From the NCBI RefSeq assembly GCF_036227605.1, contig NZ_CP109487.1, forward strand, positions 7,501,501 through 7,565,500: a DNA stretch of 64,000 nucleotides, in the 5' to 3' direction. Numbering within the stretch: the first letter of the stretch is position 1; every line of letters starts with the position of its first letter. A model generated the notes under the pieces. That model was not told where the DNA came from. It worked only from the letters and a program-made list of their open reading frames with translations, and did not search any database. Shown here one piece after another: positions 40,906 through 49,552 of this stretch. The DNA is from Streptomyces sp. NBC_01439. Its GTDB lineage: Bacteria > Actinomycetota > Actinomycetes > Streptomycetales > Streptomycetaceae. Position numbers and translations under genes: made by a program.

Positions 40906-42381
40906 GTGAGCGAACAGCCCCGTCAGCCCCGTCGCAAGCCTGCCCCCGCAGGCGCGGGCGGCAAACAGGCCAAGCCCTACCGCCGGCCCCAGAAGGACCC
41001 CGTCCGGATGCTGGCCTTCGAGGTGCTGCGGGCGGTGGACGAGCGCGACGCCTACGCCAACCTCGTACTGCCGCCACTGCTCAAGAAGGCCCGACAGGAC
41101 GAGAACTTCCAGGCGCGCGACGCGGCGCTGGCCACCGAGCTGGTCTACGGGACGCTACGCCGCCAGGGCACCTACGACGCCGTCATCAAGGCGTGCATCG
41201 ACCGCCCGCTGCGGGAGGTGGACCCGCCGGTGCTGGACGTGCTCTCGCTCGGCGCCCACCAGCTGCTCGGCACCCGCATCCCCACGCACGCGGCGGTCTC
41301 GGCGAGCGTGGAACTGGCCCGGGTGGTGCTCGGGGACGGGCGCGCCAAGTTCGTGAACGCCGTTCTGCGGAAGATCGCCGCGCACGACCTCGACGCCTGG
41401 CTGGAGCGCGTCGCACCGCCCTACCAGGACGACGCCGAGGAACACCTCGCGGTGTACCACTCGCACCCCAGGTGGGTCGTCAGCGCCCTGTGGGACTCGC
41501 TGGGCGGCGGGCGCGCGGGCATCGAGGACCTGCTGGAGGCCGACAACGAACGTCCCGAGGTGACTCTGGTGGCCCGCCCGGGCCGGTCCACTCCGGAGGA
41601 ACTGCTGGAGGCGGTCGGTGAGGACTCGGCGCTGCCGGGCCGCTGGTCCCCGTACGCCGTCCGGATGGCCGAGGGCGGCGAACCGGGCGCGCTGGAGGCG
41701 GTCCGCGAGGGCCGCGCGGGCGTCCAGGACGAGGGGAGCCAGCTGGTGGCCATGGCGCTGGCTGCCGCACCCGTCGAGGGCCGCGACGAGCGGTGGCTCG
41801 ACGGGTGCGCCGGCCCGGGTGGCAAGGCGGCGCTGCTCGCGGCGCTCGCGGCGCAGCGCGGTGCGTTCCTGCTGGCCTCGGAGAAGCAGCCGCACCGGGC
41901 CCGGCTCGTGGAGCGCGCGCTCGCGGGCAACCCGGGCCCGTACCAGGTGATCGCGGCCGACGGCACCCGCCCGGCATGGCTGCCCGGCTCCTTCGACCGG
42001 GTCCTGATGGACGTCCCGTGCTCGGGCCTCGGCGCGCTGCGCCGCCGCCCGGAGGCCCGTTGGCGCCGCCGCCCGGAGGACCTGGAGGGCTTCGCGCCGC
42101 TCCAGCGCGGGCTGCTGCGCGAGGCCCTGTCGGCGGTGCGCGTGGGCGGCATCGTCGGCTACGCCACGTGCTCCCCGCACCTGGCGGAGACCAGGGTCGT
42201 CGTGGACGACGTCCTGAAGGGCCGCGGCGCGGGCCACTCCCCGGTGTCCGCGGAACTGATCGACGCGAGGCCCTTCATGGCGGGCGTCCCGGCCCTGGGC
42301 GACGGCCCGGACGTCCAGCTCTGGCCCCACTTGCACGGCACGGACGCGATGTACCTGGCGCTGCTGAGGCGCACGGCGTAG
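40906..42381 (+). CDS. rsmB: 16S rRNA (cytosine-C5)-methyltransferase RsmB
   Basis: Methylates C967-equivalent in 16S rRNA using SAM. 491 residues. N-terminal NusB-like RNA-binding domain (~30-165: RMLAFEVLRAVDERDAYANL), then the Rossmann methyltransferase domain with CAGPGGKAALLAALA (~303-317) and the two catalytic Cys in DVPCSGLGALRR (~372) and YATCSPH (~422). The first ~28 residues are basic and low complexity. GTG start after CACCTTTCAC, no strong RBS. Confidence 0.95.
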   Translation: MSEQPRQPRRKPAPAGAGGKQAKPYRRPQKDPVRMLAFEVLRAVDERDAYANLVLPPLLKKARQDENFQARDAALATELVYGTLRRQGTYDAVIKACIDRPLREVDPPVLDVLSLGAHQLLGTRIPTHAAVSASVELARVVLGDGRAKFVNAVLRKIAAHDLDAWLERVAPPYQDDAEEHLAVYHSHPRWVVSALWDSLGGGRAGIEDLLEADNERPEVTLVARPGRSTPEELLEAVGEDSALPGRWSPYAVRMAEGGEPGALEAVREGRAGVQDEGSQLVAMALAAAPVEGRDERWLDGCAGPGGKAALLAALAAQRGAFLLASEKQPHRARLVERALAGNPGPYQVIAADGTRPAWLPGSFDRVLMDVPCSGLGALRRRPEARWRRRPEDLEGFAPLQRGLLREALSAVRVGGIVGYATCSPHLAETRVVVDDVLKGRGAGHSPVSAELIDARPFMAGVPALGDGPDVQLWPHLHGTDAMYLALLRRTA

Positions 42382-42798
42382 GACCGGACCCCGCCCCGCC
42401 TCCCCCCGCCCGGCCGGAACCGACCGCGATGCCGTCCGGGCCGGGCCTTGTCGGCGGGGGCGGGGGCGGGGGCGGGGGCTTCGCGGTGAGCGGGTGCCGG
42501 TCGGGCGGGGGGAGGCGGGGCGGGGGCTTCGGGGAGGGCGGGATCCTCTCGGGCGGTATCGGGGATGGGACTGACGGGAAACCCCCATACCCATCCGTGA
42601 TTCAGGTCGAGAGGCTCCCGCTCATCGCGAAGCCCCCGCCGCGCCTCCCCGTCCCGCCCGGCCGGATCCCGCTCCCCGGGGTCGCTCTCGCATCACCCGG
42701 TCCCCGCTGTACCGTGCCCGGTCGTCCCGGCCCGTCGTGCGCGGGGCGACTTGCGGGGTCGTGGCCGGAACCCGGTGGGGGCATGGCAGGCTTGGGGC
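42382..42798. repeat. GC-rich repeat region between rsmB and rpe, no gene
   Basis: 417 bases without a supported gene. Four GGGGG tracts separated by single C (42456-42478) form a potential G-quadruplex. GCGGGGGCTTCG occurs twice (42472-42483, 42520-42531), and both can pair with one complementary copy at 42628-42639. The arm 42472-42494 is inverted at 42617-42639 with one mismatch, and 42541-42551 is inverted at 42608-42618. These allow mutually exclusive foldbacks upstream of rpe. Confidence 0.75.
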
Positions 42799-43485
42799 AT
42801 GGCCGCTCAGATTTATCCCAGCATCCTGTCCGCCGACTTCGCCAGACTCGCCGAGGAGGCGAAGGCCGTCGAGGGGGCCGACTGGCTGCACGTCGACGTC
42901 ATGGACAACCACTTCGTCCCGAACCTGACCCTCGGTATGCCGATCGTGGAATCCCTGAGCAGGGCCACGGACACCCCGCTGGACCTCCACTTGATGATCG
43001 AGGACCCGGACCGCTGGGCCCCCCAGTACGTGGAGGCCGGAGCGGGCTCGGTCACCTTCCACGCCGAGGCCGCCGCCGCGCCCGTGCGGCTCGCGCGGGA
43101 GATCCGGGCCAAGGGGGCGCGGGCCTCGATGGCGCTCAAGCCCGCGACGCCGATCGAACAGTACGAGGACATCCTCCCCGAGCTCGACATGTTGCTGATC
43201 ATGACGGTCGAGCCCGGCTTCGGCGGCCAGCCCTTTCTCGACATCATGCTCCCGAAGATCCGCCGTACCCGGGAGCTGATCGCCAAGCACGGCCTGGAGC
43301 TGTGGCTCCAGGTCGACGGCGGGGTCTCCGCCTCGACCATCGAACGGTGTGCCGAGGCCGGCGCGGACGTGTTCGTGGCGGGCAGCGCGGTCTACGGAGC
43401 GGTCGATCCGGCCACCGCCGTGCGCACGCTGCGTGAGCAGGCGGGTGCAGCGATCGCAGCCGCGCCGTGGGCTTGCGACCACTGA
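42799..43485 (+). CDS. rpe: ribulose-phosphate 3-epimerase
   Basis: Interconverts ribulose-5-P and xylulose-5-P in the pentose phosphate pathway. 228 residues, TIM barrel. [16 protein letters not shown] (~5-20), [14 protein letters not shown] with metal-binding Asp/His (~33-46), [18 protein letters not shown] (~135-144) and [10 protein letters not shown] (~175) are all present. The ATG at 42799 gives the family N-terminus; an in-frame ATG at 42751 does not. The preceding repeat-rich 417 bases form its leader. Confidence 0.95.
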   Translation: MAAQIYPSILSADFARLAEEAKAVEGADWLHVDVMDNHFVPNLTLGMPIVESLSRATDTPLDLHLMIEDPDRWAPQYVEAGAGSVTFHAEAAAAPVRLAREIRAKGARASMALKPATPIEQYEDILPELDMLLIMTVEPGFGGQPFLDIMLPKIRRTRELIAKHGLELWLQVDGGVSASTIERCAEAGADVFVAGSAVYGAVDPATAVRTLREQAGAAIAAAPWACDH

Positions 43486-43576
43486 ACCAAGGGTTGATGA
43501 ACAGCTCGGTGAACGGGAGCTGTCCAGGCTGATCAACGGCCGTCGGATCTGACAGGATGAACGGCGAGTCGAGAGT

Positions 43577-44623
43577 GTGAACAGCAGTGAGGAGAGCGCG
43601 GTGTCTGCAATGTCGGCGGGACGGTCAGCCCTGCGGATGGGACCCGCGGAGCTGGTGCAGGCGGCGGCCATGGCCCGCCGCTTCTACCTGGAGGGCAAGT
43701 CCAAGATCCAGATTGCCGAGGAGTTCGGCGTGAGCCGCTTCAAGGTGGCCCGGGTCCTGGAGACCGCCCTCGAACGTGACCTCGTACGGATCGAGATCCG
43801 GGTACCGGCCGAACTCGATGCCGAGCGGTCGGACGCGCTCCGGGCCCGGTACGGGCTCCGGCACGCCGTCGTCGTGGAGTCGCCCGCCGACACCACCGAG
43901 GACGCGCCCGACCCGGAGAACCTCGGCGCGGTCGCGGCCGACCTGCTGGGCGAACTGGTCAACGAAGGCGACGTGCTGGGCCTGGCGTGGGGGCGGTCGA
44001 CCATTCACATGGCCGCCTCCCTGCACAGGTTGCCGCAGTGCACCGTGGTGCAGCTGACCGGCGTGTACGACGCGGGGACCGCCGAGCGGGGTTCGGTCGA
44101 GGCCGTGCGCAGGGCCGCCCAGGTCTCGGGCGGTGACGCGCACCCGATCTACGCGCCGATGCTGCTGCCCGATCCGGCGACCGCCGCCGCGCTGCGCAGC
44201 CAGACGGGGATCGCGCGCGCCTTCGAGTACTTCGACAAGGTGACGGTCGCGGCCGTGTCGATCGGCTCGTGGGAGCCGGGCATTTCGACCGTGCACGACA
44301 TGCTGACCGACGAGGAGCGGGAGCACTACGCCTCGCTGGGCGTGGCGGCGGAGATGTCCGCGCACCTGTTCGATGCCGAGGGGCGTCGGGTCGGCCGGGA
44401 CCTCGGCGAGCGGTGCATCACCGTCGAGGCCGACCGGCTGCGGAGGATTCCCGAGGTCGTGGCGATCGCGGGCGGGCTGCGCAAGGCCTCCGCGATCGGT
44501 GCCGTGCTGAGGTCGGGGTTGGTGACCAGCCTCGTCACGGACACGGCGGTTGCCGACTACCTCCTCACCGAGTCGGCCCCCGGGCTGCGGCCGGCCTTGG
44601 ACCGGGCCGACCCGGACGACTGA
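43577..44623 (+). CDS. SorC/DeoR-type sugar-binding transcriptional regulator
   Basis: 348 residues. N-terminal HTH (~28-65: ARRFYLEGKSKIQIAEEFGV, SRFKVARVLETALE) followed by the SorC sugar-binding domain (~75-335) with LAWGRSTIHMAASL (~137) and a phosphosugar-isomerase-like fold. The family senses phosphorylated sugars and controls carbohydrate genes. Its position just after rpe suggests a pentose-related effector, which is inference. GTG at 43577 follows CGAGTCGAGAGT. No operator was identified. Confidence 0.88.
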   Translation: MNSSEESAVSAMSAGRSALRMGPAELVQAAAMARRFYLEGKSKIQIAEEFGVSRFKVARVLETALERDLVRIEIRVPAELDAERSDALRARYGLRHAVVVESPADTTEDAPDPENLGAVAADLLGELVNEGDVLGLAWGRSTIHMAASLHRLPQCTVVQLTGVYDAGTAERGSVEAVRRAAQVSGGDAHPIYAPMLLPDPATAAALRSQTGIARAFEYFDKVTVAAVSIGSWEPGISTVHDMLTDEEREHYASLGVAAEMSAHLFDAEGRRVGRDLGERCITVEADRLRRIPEVVAIAGGLRKASAIGAVLRSGLVTSLVTDTAVADYLLTESAPGLRPALDRADPDD

Positions 44624-44747
44624 CGCGGTCTGACCGGGTATGACGCACCGGTGGCGGTCGCTGTTGCTGCCGCCGGTGCGGATGGTGCTGGAATTGAGAT
44701 CCGAACGGCGGGCCGCGCGGCGGCCCGCGGGGCGCATACTGGGTTCA

Positions 44748-44969
44748 ATGACAAAGTCAGCAGTACCTCGCCGCCATTTGCCGTCCAGCCCGTTCAAGGC
44801 CCCCGTGGAGCAGCCGATCCGGCAGTTCAACGTCGGCGACCGGGTTACCCACGATGAGCACGGCCTCGGCCGTGTCGTCGGAATCGAGGAGGGGATCGCT
44901 GTTCTCGTCGACTTCGGTTCGGTTCAGAAGCGAATCCTGAGTCCCTACACCAAGATGGCCGCACTCTGA
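44748..44969 (+). CDS. small beta-barrel protein (CarD/tudor-like)
   Basis: 73 residues, unknown function. The core (RQFNVGDRVTHDEHGLGRVV followed by GIEEGIAVLVDFG) resembles the SH3/tudor-like barrel of CarD N-termini and RNA-polymerase-interacting domains, but no C-terminal CarD DNA-binding part follows. It could contact RNA polymerase or nucleic acid. I chose the ATG at 44748; the in-frame opening upstream is compositionally non-coding. Confidence 0.75.
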   Translation: MTKSAVPRRHLPSSPFKAPVEQPIRQFNVGDRVTHDEHGLGRVVGIEEGIAVLVDFGSVQKRILSPYTKMAAL

Positions 44970-45018
44970 GGCCACCGGGCGATTCGCTAGCGAATCGGAT
45001 ATTTGGCACGATCGGTGC

Positions 45019-45453
45019 ATGATCTTTCGGAACGTGCCCCGATCGTTGCTGCGTTTGCTGGGGCCCCTGTTCCTCTGTGCCGCGCTGGTCGGTGCGGTGG
45101 GGTGTGACGGGCAGACGTCCGTACCTGCCGCCGCCTCCCGTGCGAGTGCCTCCGCCGTCCCGGGGTGGGCGAAGGGGATGGCCACCGTACGGGCCGACGG
45201 GCTGCCTCAGCAGGCCCGTGACGTGCTCGCGCTCATCGACGAGGGCGGGCCGTACCCCTACCGGCAGGACGGCACGGTCTTCGGGAACTTCGAGAAGGCC
45301 CTGCCCGCGCAGAAGCGTGGCTACTACCACGAGTACACCGTGCGCACGCCGGGGGAGCGTGATCGCGGAGCCCGGCGGATCGTGACGGGTGAGGGTGGGG
45401 AGTTCTTCTACACGGACGACCACTACGACACCTTCAAGGCGGTTCTCCGATGA
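45019..45453 (+). CDS. secreted T1/Sa-type guanyl-specific ribonuclease
   Basis: 144 residues. Signal peptide ~1-29 with a hydrophobic core (LLGPLFLCAALVGAVGC); C29 could be lipidated but the lipobox is weak (AVGC). The mature domain matches Streptomyces RNase Sa/barnase: catalytic E105 (YYHEYTV), R120 (RRIVTG), H135 (DDHYDTF). Cuts RNA after G. It may act as a nutrient-scavenging or antagonistic nuclease. The next gene, overlapping by 4 bases, encodes its barstar-type inhibitor. Confidence 0.9.
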   Translation: MIFRNVPRSLLRLLGPLFLCAALVGAVGCDGQTSVPAAASRASASAVPGWAKGMATVRADGLPQQARDVLALIDEGGPYPYRQDGTVFGNFEKALPAQKRGYYHEYTVRTPGERDRGARRIVTGEGGEFFYTDDHYDTFKAVLR

Positions 45454-45890
45454 GCCTGGACCCGCAGCCGCTCACCCCCGCGCTCGAAGCCGCCGAAGCG
45501 GCGGGCCGGACGGTCGTACGGCTGGACCTGAGCGGGGTACGGAGCAAGGCCGAGCTGATGCGGCGGTGCGGGGACGCCTTGCGGCTGCCGGAGTGGGTCG
45601 GCGGGAACTGGGACGCGTTGGCCGATGCGCTGCGGGACCTGTCGTGGGTGCCGTCGCCGTCCGGCGGGGGGTGGCTGGTGGCGGTGACGTCGTGGCGGGG
45701 TTATGCCGATGCTCGGCCGGGCGAGTGGGAGACGTTGGTGGAGGTGCTGGAGGAGGCCGTGGGCTTCTGGCGGGAGCGGGGGCCGTCCGGAGGTGGGGCG
45801 GGGCTGGTGGTGGTGCTGGCCGATGCCGATGCCGGGCCGGCTACCGGGGCTCCGCCCCGGACCCCGCGCCTCAAGCGCCGGCGGGGCTGA
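45450..45890 (+). CDS. barstar-family ribonuclease inhibitor
   Basis: 146 residues; the core ends near residue 130. The barstar signature VGGNWDALADALRDLSW (~50-66) carries the acidic helix that plugs the ribonuclease active site. The ATGA overlap with the nuclease gene couples production of toxin and cytoplasmic inhibitor. The last ~15 residues (APPRTPRLKRRRG) are encoded by a Streptomyces dispersed palindromic repeat, so the natural C-terminus was probably extended by repeat insertion. Confidence 0.9.
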   Translation: MSLDPQPLTPALEAAEAAGRTVVRLDLSGVRSKAELMRRCGDALRLPEWVGGNWDALADALRDLSWVPSPSGGGWLVAVTSWRGYADARPGEWETLVEVLEEAVGFWRERGPSGGGAGLVVVLADADAGPATGAPPRTPRLKRRRG

Positions 45891-45929
45891 AACGGCGCCT
45901 CGAGCAGCGCCTCAAACGCCGGTGGGGCC
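45844..45929. repeat. Streptomyces dispersed GC palindromic repeat, two units
   Basis: CCGGGGC-TCC-GCCCCGG hairpin (45844-45860) precedes GCGCCTCAAGCGCCGGCGGGGC at 45866, and a near copy GCGCCTCAAACGCCGGTGGGGC lies at 45907, 41 bases on. This CTCAAACGCCGG-type element is scattered in Streptomyces intergenic DNA. It runs from the barstar 3' end into the intergenic region. Confidence 0.7.
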
Positions 45930-45942
45930 GGGTTGGTGGGGC

Positions 45943-45968
45943 GGGGGCAGGCCGCGGGGCCTGCCCCC
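45943..45968. terminator. bidirectional hairpin between barstar and globin genes
   Basis: GGGGGCAGGCC (45943-45953) pairs with GGCCTGCCCCC (45958-45968). It lies just past the globin stop and the barstar-side repeat, between convergent genes. Confidence 0.7.
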
Positions 45969-45973
45969 GGGGG

Positions 45974-46450
45974 TCAGTCCTGGGGGGTGTTGGGGATCCA
46001 GGGTGGGGTTTGGCCCCAGGACCAGACCGGGATCTTGGCCGCGTCGACCGGGGGTGGGTTGGGGCCCGAGTAGATCAGGGCCATCCGCGTGCCCCACTCG
46101 ATGTAGTACGCGAACACGCCCCGGAATTCCGGGTCCGTCGGGAGGCCGACCTCGTCGGCCGTGTCCATCAGCAGGTCCACCCAGCGGCGGCGCTGCCGTT
46201 CGGTGATCGCCCGGCCCAGGTGCTTGGTGGCCATGTGCTGGTGGCCGCCGTGGTGGGCGGTGTAGTCCGACGGGCCGCCGAAGACCTCCGACAGCCAGAC
46301 CGCGACGTGCTGCGGGTGTTCGGAGTCCATGCCGGCGAAGACCGGGGCCAGGACCTCGTCCTGCAGGGCGTGGGCGTAGAAGGCGTCCGTGAGGCGGTCC
46401 ATCGCCTCCGCTCCGCCCATCCACTCGTAGATGGTGGGTGTGGTGCTCAT
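45974..46450 (-). CDS. group II truncated haemoglobin
   Basis: 158 residues. TIYEWMGGAEAMDRLTDAFY is the trHb N-terminus; the W in IPVWSWGQTPPW and the helix with MATKHLGRAI (proximal His) and YYIEWG are typical of the TrHbO class. Such globins bind O2/NO and are linked to oxygen or nitrosative stress responses. The ATG at 46450 lies 2 bases after the ABM gene's stop (46453), so the two are co-transcribed. Confidence 0.9.
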   Translation of the reverse strand: MSTTPTIYEWMGGAEAMDRLTDAFYAHALQDEVLAPVFAGMDSEHPQHVAVWLSEVFGGPSDYTAHHGGHQHMATKHLGRAITERQRRRWVDLLMDTADEVGLPTDPEFRGVFAYYIEWGTRMALIYSGPNPPPVDAAKIPVWSWGQTPPWIPNTPQD

Positions 46451-46452
46451 CG

Positions 46453-46776
46453 TTATCCGGCGGCCTTTCCCGTGCCCGCGACGCCCGTCACGAGGTAGTG
46501 CTGCATCTCTTCGATGGCCGTCACGTACGGACGGATCGCGCCGAAGAAGGCGGGGAAGTGCTCGCCCTTGCGGAACCCGTTCAGGTGGTCCTCGATCGAG
46601 GTCCAGCGGATCCGCAGGATGTAGCGCTCCTTCTCCTCCTCGCAGCGGGCCAGCTCGTAGTCGATGCACTCGGGCGAAGCGGCCAGGGACTCGGCGGCCC
46701 GGGCGTACGCGTCCTCGAAGGCCGACTGGTCGTCCAATGCGATCCGGTAGCGGATGTATTCGACGGTGGTGGTCAT
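46453..46776 (-). CDS. ABM-fold (antibiotic biosynthesis monooxygenase-like) protein
   Basis: 107 residues, ferredoxin-like dimeric fold. VEYIRYRIALDDQSAFEDAY, CIDYELARCEEEKERYILRI and the final HYLVTG fit the ABM superfamily (quinol oxidation, haem degradation or simple dimeric roles). It lies upstream of the truncated haemoglobin gene in one transcript, a known pairing in actinomycetes; a haem/NO-related role is inferred. ATG at 46776 with a purine-rich upstream (GAGAGGC). Confidence 0.8.
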   Translation of the reverse strand: MTTTVEYIRYRIALDDQSAFEDAYARAAESLAASPECIDYELARCEEEKERYILRIRWTSIEDHLNGFRKGEHFPAFFGAIRPYVTAIEEMQHYLVTGVAGTGKAAG

Positions 46777-46849
46777 GGGTGCGTGCCTCTCCCTGGGTGT
46801 CGGTCGTCGCCAGCCTTACTCGATCACGCGCCGCCGTGGGGCGGATTCC

Positions 46850-47359
46850 TCATTCGGACCCGGACTTCATGGAGTCGGTCGGTTCGGAGACGTCGGGTCC
46901 CTGGGCGCGGACCCGCTGGACCTCGTCCAGGGAGCCGCGCAGCTCGGTCAGCCACTCGTCCGTGTTGCGGCCGACGAGTCGGACGCACCAGGCGAGGGCG
47001 TCGGCCCGACTGCGGGCCACGCCGCCGGCGACCAGGGTGTCGAGCACCTGGCGCTCGGACTGGCGCAGACGGGTCATCACCGGGACGGCGAGGTGGGTGA
47101 ACAGGGTCGTCTCCCCACCCACCCGCACGCCCCAGGCGACCTTCCGGCGGTAGAGCTCTTCGGCCTCGCGGGCCACTTCGACGCGCTGTTCGCGGGTGCG
47201 TTCGCGGAACTCCTTGACCGATTCGGCCGCCGGTATGACGCCGACGACCGTGATCTCCTCGCGGTCGAGGGTGACCGAGTCCAGGGACTCGTAGACGTCG
47301 ACCGGCAGGCGCTCGGCGAACCACGCGCGGAGCTGTTCGCTCTGTTCGGCTGTAATCAT
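46850..47359 (-). CDS. conserved hypothetical protein
   Basis: 169 residues, mostly helical and charged, no signal peptide. SVTLDREEITVVGVIP then FRERTREQRVEVAREAEELYRRKVAW and VAGGVARSRADALAWCVRLV, which looks like a ribbon-helix-helix-like or small regulatory fold. I do not recognise a named function. ATG at 47359 is followed upstream by an AT-richer GATTACATGATTAC direct repeat. Separate from the flanking genes by 55-73 bases. Confidence 0.65.
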   Translation of the reverse strand: MITAEQSEQLRAWFAERLPVDVYESLDSVTLDREEITVVGVIPAAESVKEFRERTREQRVEVAREAEELYRRKVAWGVRVGGETTLFTHLAVPVMTRLRQSERQVLDTLVAGGVARSRADALAWCVRLVGRNTDEWLTELRGSLDEVQRVRAQGPDVSEPTDSMKSGSE

Positions 47360-47414
47360 GTAATCAACGTTGCATCCGCTGCGCCCTTGATCGCAAGGCG
47401 CGCGGCGTTCGCTC

Positions 47415-49145
47415 TCAGCCCATCGAGCGGTAGCGGTGGATCAGCGAGACGGCCATGGCTCCCTCGCCCACCCCCGAAGCGACCCGTTTGACCGAGTGGG
47501 CGCGGACGTCGCCCGCCGCGAAGACTCCCGGGACGCTCGTCTCCAGGGGGTACGGGGCGCGCTCCAGGCTCCACTCGGCCGGCAGTTCGCCGCCGTTCGA
47601 GATCAGGTCCGAGCCGGTGAGGACGAAGCCGTACTCGTCGCGCTCGACGACCCCCGCGAGCCAGTCGGTGTGCGGGCGGGCGCCGATGAAGGTGAACATG
47701 AAGCGGGCCGGGACCTCGGTGTCCTCGCCCGTGTCCGCATCGTGGAGGGTGAGGCGTTCGAGGTGCTCCTCGCCGTCCAGTCGGACCACCGTCGTGCGCA
47801 CCTTCACCTCGATGTTCGGGGTGCGGTCGATCTCGTCGATCAGGTAGCGGGACATGCTCGCGTCCAGGGAGGCCGCGCGGACCAGGATGGTCACGCGGGC
47901 GGCGTACTTGGCGAAGTGCACCGCCGCCTGGCCCGCGGAATTGGCCCCGCCGACGATGAACACGTGCTGGGAGATGCAGGCGGAGCTCTCGGTGGTGGCC
48001 GCGCCGTAGTAGAGGCCGGCCCCCTCGAAGCGGTCCGCGCCGGGGGCCTCGAGGCGGTTGTACGAGACCCCGGTGGCCAGCAGCACCGTCTCGGCGGAGA
48101 TCTCCGTGCCGTCCGCCAGGGTCAGGATCTTGGCCGGGTCGTCCCGGGTCAGCGAGACCACCTCCACGGGGTGCAGGATCTCGGCGCCGAACCGGGAGGC
48201 CTGGATGGTGGCCCGGCGGGTCAGGTCGCCGCCCGAGAGGCCCGAGGGGAAGCCGAGGTAGTTCTCGATCAGGCTGGACGTGCCCGCCTGGCCGCCCGGG
48301 GCGCGGGAGTCCAGCATGAGGGTCGACAGGCCCTCCGAGGCCGAGTAGACGCCCGCCGCCAGGCCCGCCGGGCCCGCGCCGACGATGACGCACTCGTAGT
48401 GCGGGCGGGAGGCGGTGGTCGCCAGGCCCAGGCGCTGGGCGAGTTGGGTGTCGGTCGGAGCCGAGAGCACCGATCCGTCCGGGAAGCGGACGAGGGGGAG
48501 CGCCCCGTCGGGCTGGGCGGCGATCAGGGTCAACGCCTCGGGGTCCCGTTCGACGTTGAGGAAGCGGAACGGCTGGCCGTTGCGGGTGAAGAAGTCCCGC
48601 ACGGCGTGGGTGCCCGGGGAGACGAGGTGGCCGGCGACGATGATCCCGTCGTACGCCGGCCGGTAGGTGGCCAGCCAGTCCGACAGTAGGTCGTCCAGGA
48701 CCGGGAAGAGCCGCTCGTGCGGCGGGTCCCAGGGCTTGAGCAGGTAGTAGTCCAGTCGGACCCGGTTGATGGCGGTGATCGCGGCGTCGGTCTCCGCGTA
48801 GGCCGTCAGCAGCACGCGGCGGGCGTCCGGGAAGCGGCTGACCGCCTCCAGCAGGAACTCGACGCCGGTCACGTCCGGCATGCGCTGGTCCACGAGGAAC
48901 AGCGCCGGGTCGTGGCCGCGCTCGTCGAGGGAGTCCAGGATCTTCAGGGCGTCGGCCGCCGAGGAGGCGCCGAGCACCCGGTAGCGGTCACCGTAGGCGC
49001 TGCGCAGGTCGCGGCGGACCGCGCGCAGCACCTGCGGGTCGTCGTCCACGGCGAGGATGACCGGCTTCTTGTGCTCCGCGCGTTCGGCGGCCGAGGACGC
49101 AGAGGTGGCGGTGGTGGCGGCGGAACCCTCCGGGGCCGCGCTCAT
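47415..49145 (-). CDS. fused response-regulator receiver / thioredoxin-reductase-like flavoprotein
   Basis: 576 residues. Receiver domain ~26-145 with intact phosphorylation site (D34-D36, phospho-acceptor D86, the Thr of LLTAYAE and Lys of LLKPW). A linker resembling a glutaredoxin-like fold (~155-235) is followed by a TrxR-like FAD/NADPH domain (~250-576; VGAGPAGLAAGVYSASEG, FVAAGDV-type GVFAAGDVRA). The TrxR redox motif CATC is replaced by AATTES, so it cannot use the standard disulfide. It may oxidise NADPH with another acceptor, controlled by phosphorylation. It overlaps the UBP-finger gene. Confidence 0.85.
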   Translation of the reverse strand: MSAAPEGSAATTATSASSAAERAEHKKPVILAVDDDPQVLRAVRRDLRSAYGDRYRVLGASSAADALKILDSLDERGHDPALFLVDQRMPDVTGVEFLLEAVSRFPDARRVLLTAYAETDAAITAINRVRLDYYLLKPWDPPHERLFPVLDDLLSDWLATYRPAYDGIIVAGHLVSPGTHAVRDFFTRNGQPFRFLNVERDPEALTLIAAQPDGALPLVRFPDGSVLSAPTDTQLAQRLGLATTASRPHYECVIVGAGPAGLAAGVYSASEGLSTLMLDSRAPGGQAGTSSLIENYLGFPSGLSGGDLTRRATIQASRFGAEILHPVEVVSLTRDDPAKILTLADGTEISAETVLLATGVSYNRLEAPGADRFEGAGLYYGAATTESSACISQHVFIVGGANSAGQAAVHFAKYAARVTILVRAASLDASMSRYLIDEIDRTPNIEVKVRTTVVRLDGEEHLERLTLHDADTGEDTEVPARFMFTFIGARPHTDWLAGVVERDEYGFVLTGSDLISNGGELPAEWSLERAPYPLETSVPGVFAAGDVRAHSVKRVASGVGEGAMAVSLIHRYRSMG

Positions 49146-49414
49146 GCCGGGTCCAGCATCAGCTGGTCGGCGTAGCACCAGGCCCAGTCCTCGCCGGGCT
49201 CGTGGGAGGCCGCGATGGCGTGCTCGGTGGTCCGGTAGTGCCGGGTTGCGTGACGGTTCCTCGACGAGTCGCAGCATCCGACGTGCCCGCAGCTGAGGCA
49301 CATCCGCAGGTGCACCCAGGTGTCGCCGGCGATGAGGCACTCCTCGCAGCCCACGGCCGTGGGTTTCACCGGACGTATCTGATCGATGTGTGTGCACAAC
49401 AGGTCCATCGTCAT
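49142..49414 (-). CDS. UBP-type zinc finger protein
   Basis: 90 residues. Cys/His pattern C-T-H, GCEEC, MCLSCGHVGCCD, then HATRHYRTTEHAIAAS and WAWCYAD matches the ZnF-UBP fold of eukaryotic ubiquitin proteases. In bacteria these occur as stand-alone proteins next to receiver-TrxR fusions. Its 4-base overlap with the downstream fusion gene implies a shared function, perhaps C-terminal tail or redox partner binding. ATG at 49414 or 49408. Confidence 0.85.
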   Translation of the reverse strand: MTMDLLCTHIDQIRPVKPTAVGCEECLIAGDTWVHLRMCLSCGHVGCCDSSRNRHATRHYRTTEHAIAASHEPGEDWAWCYADQLMLDPA

Positions 49415-49552
49415 CGTCCCCGTCCCTCTCCTCGTGCTCTTGCCCGTGCTGTTGCTCGTTCATCAAGTCGGCTCGTGCGCCTCTGATTCACGGCGCGTCC
49501 AGACCATAGGGCGGAGCCACCGGAACGGTTCATCGATTCGGCCGAAGTCAGG

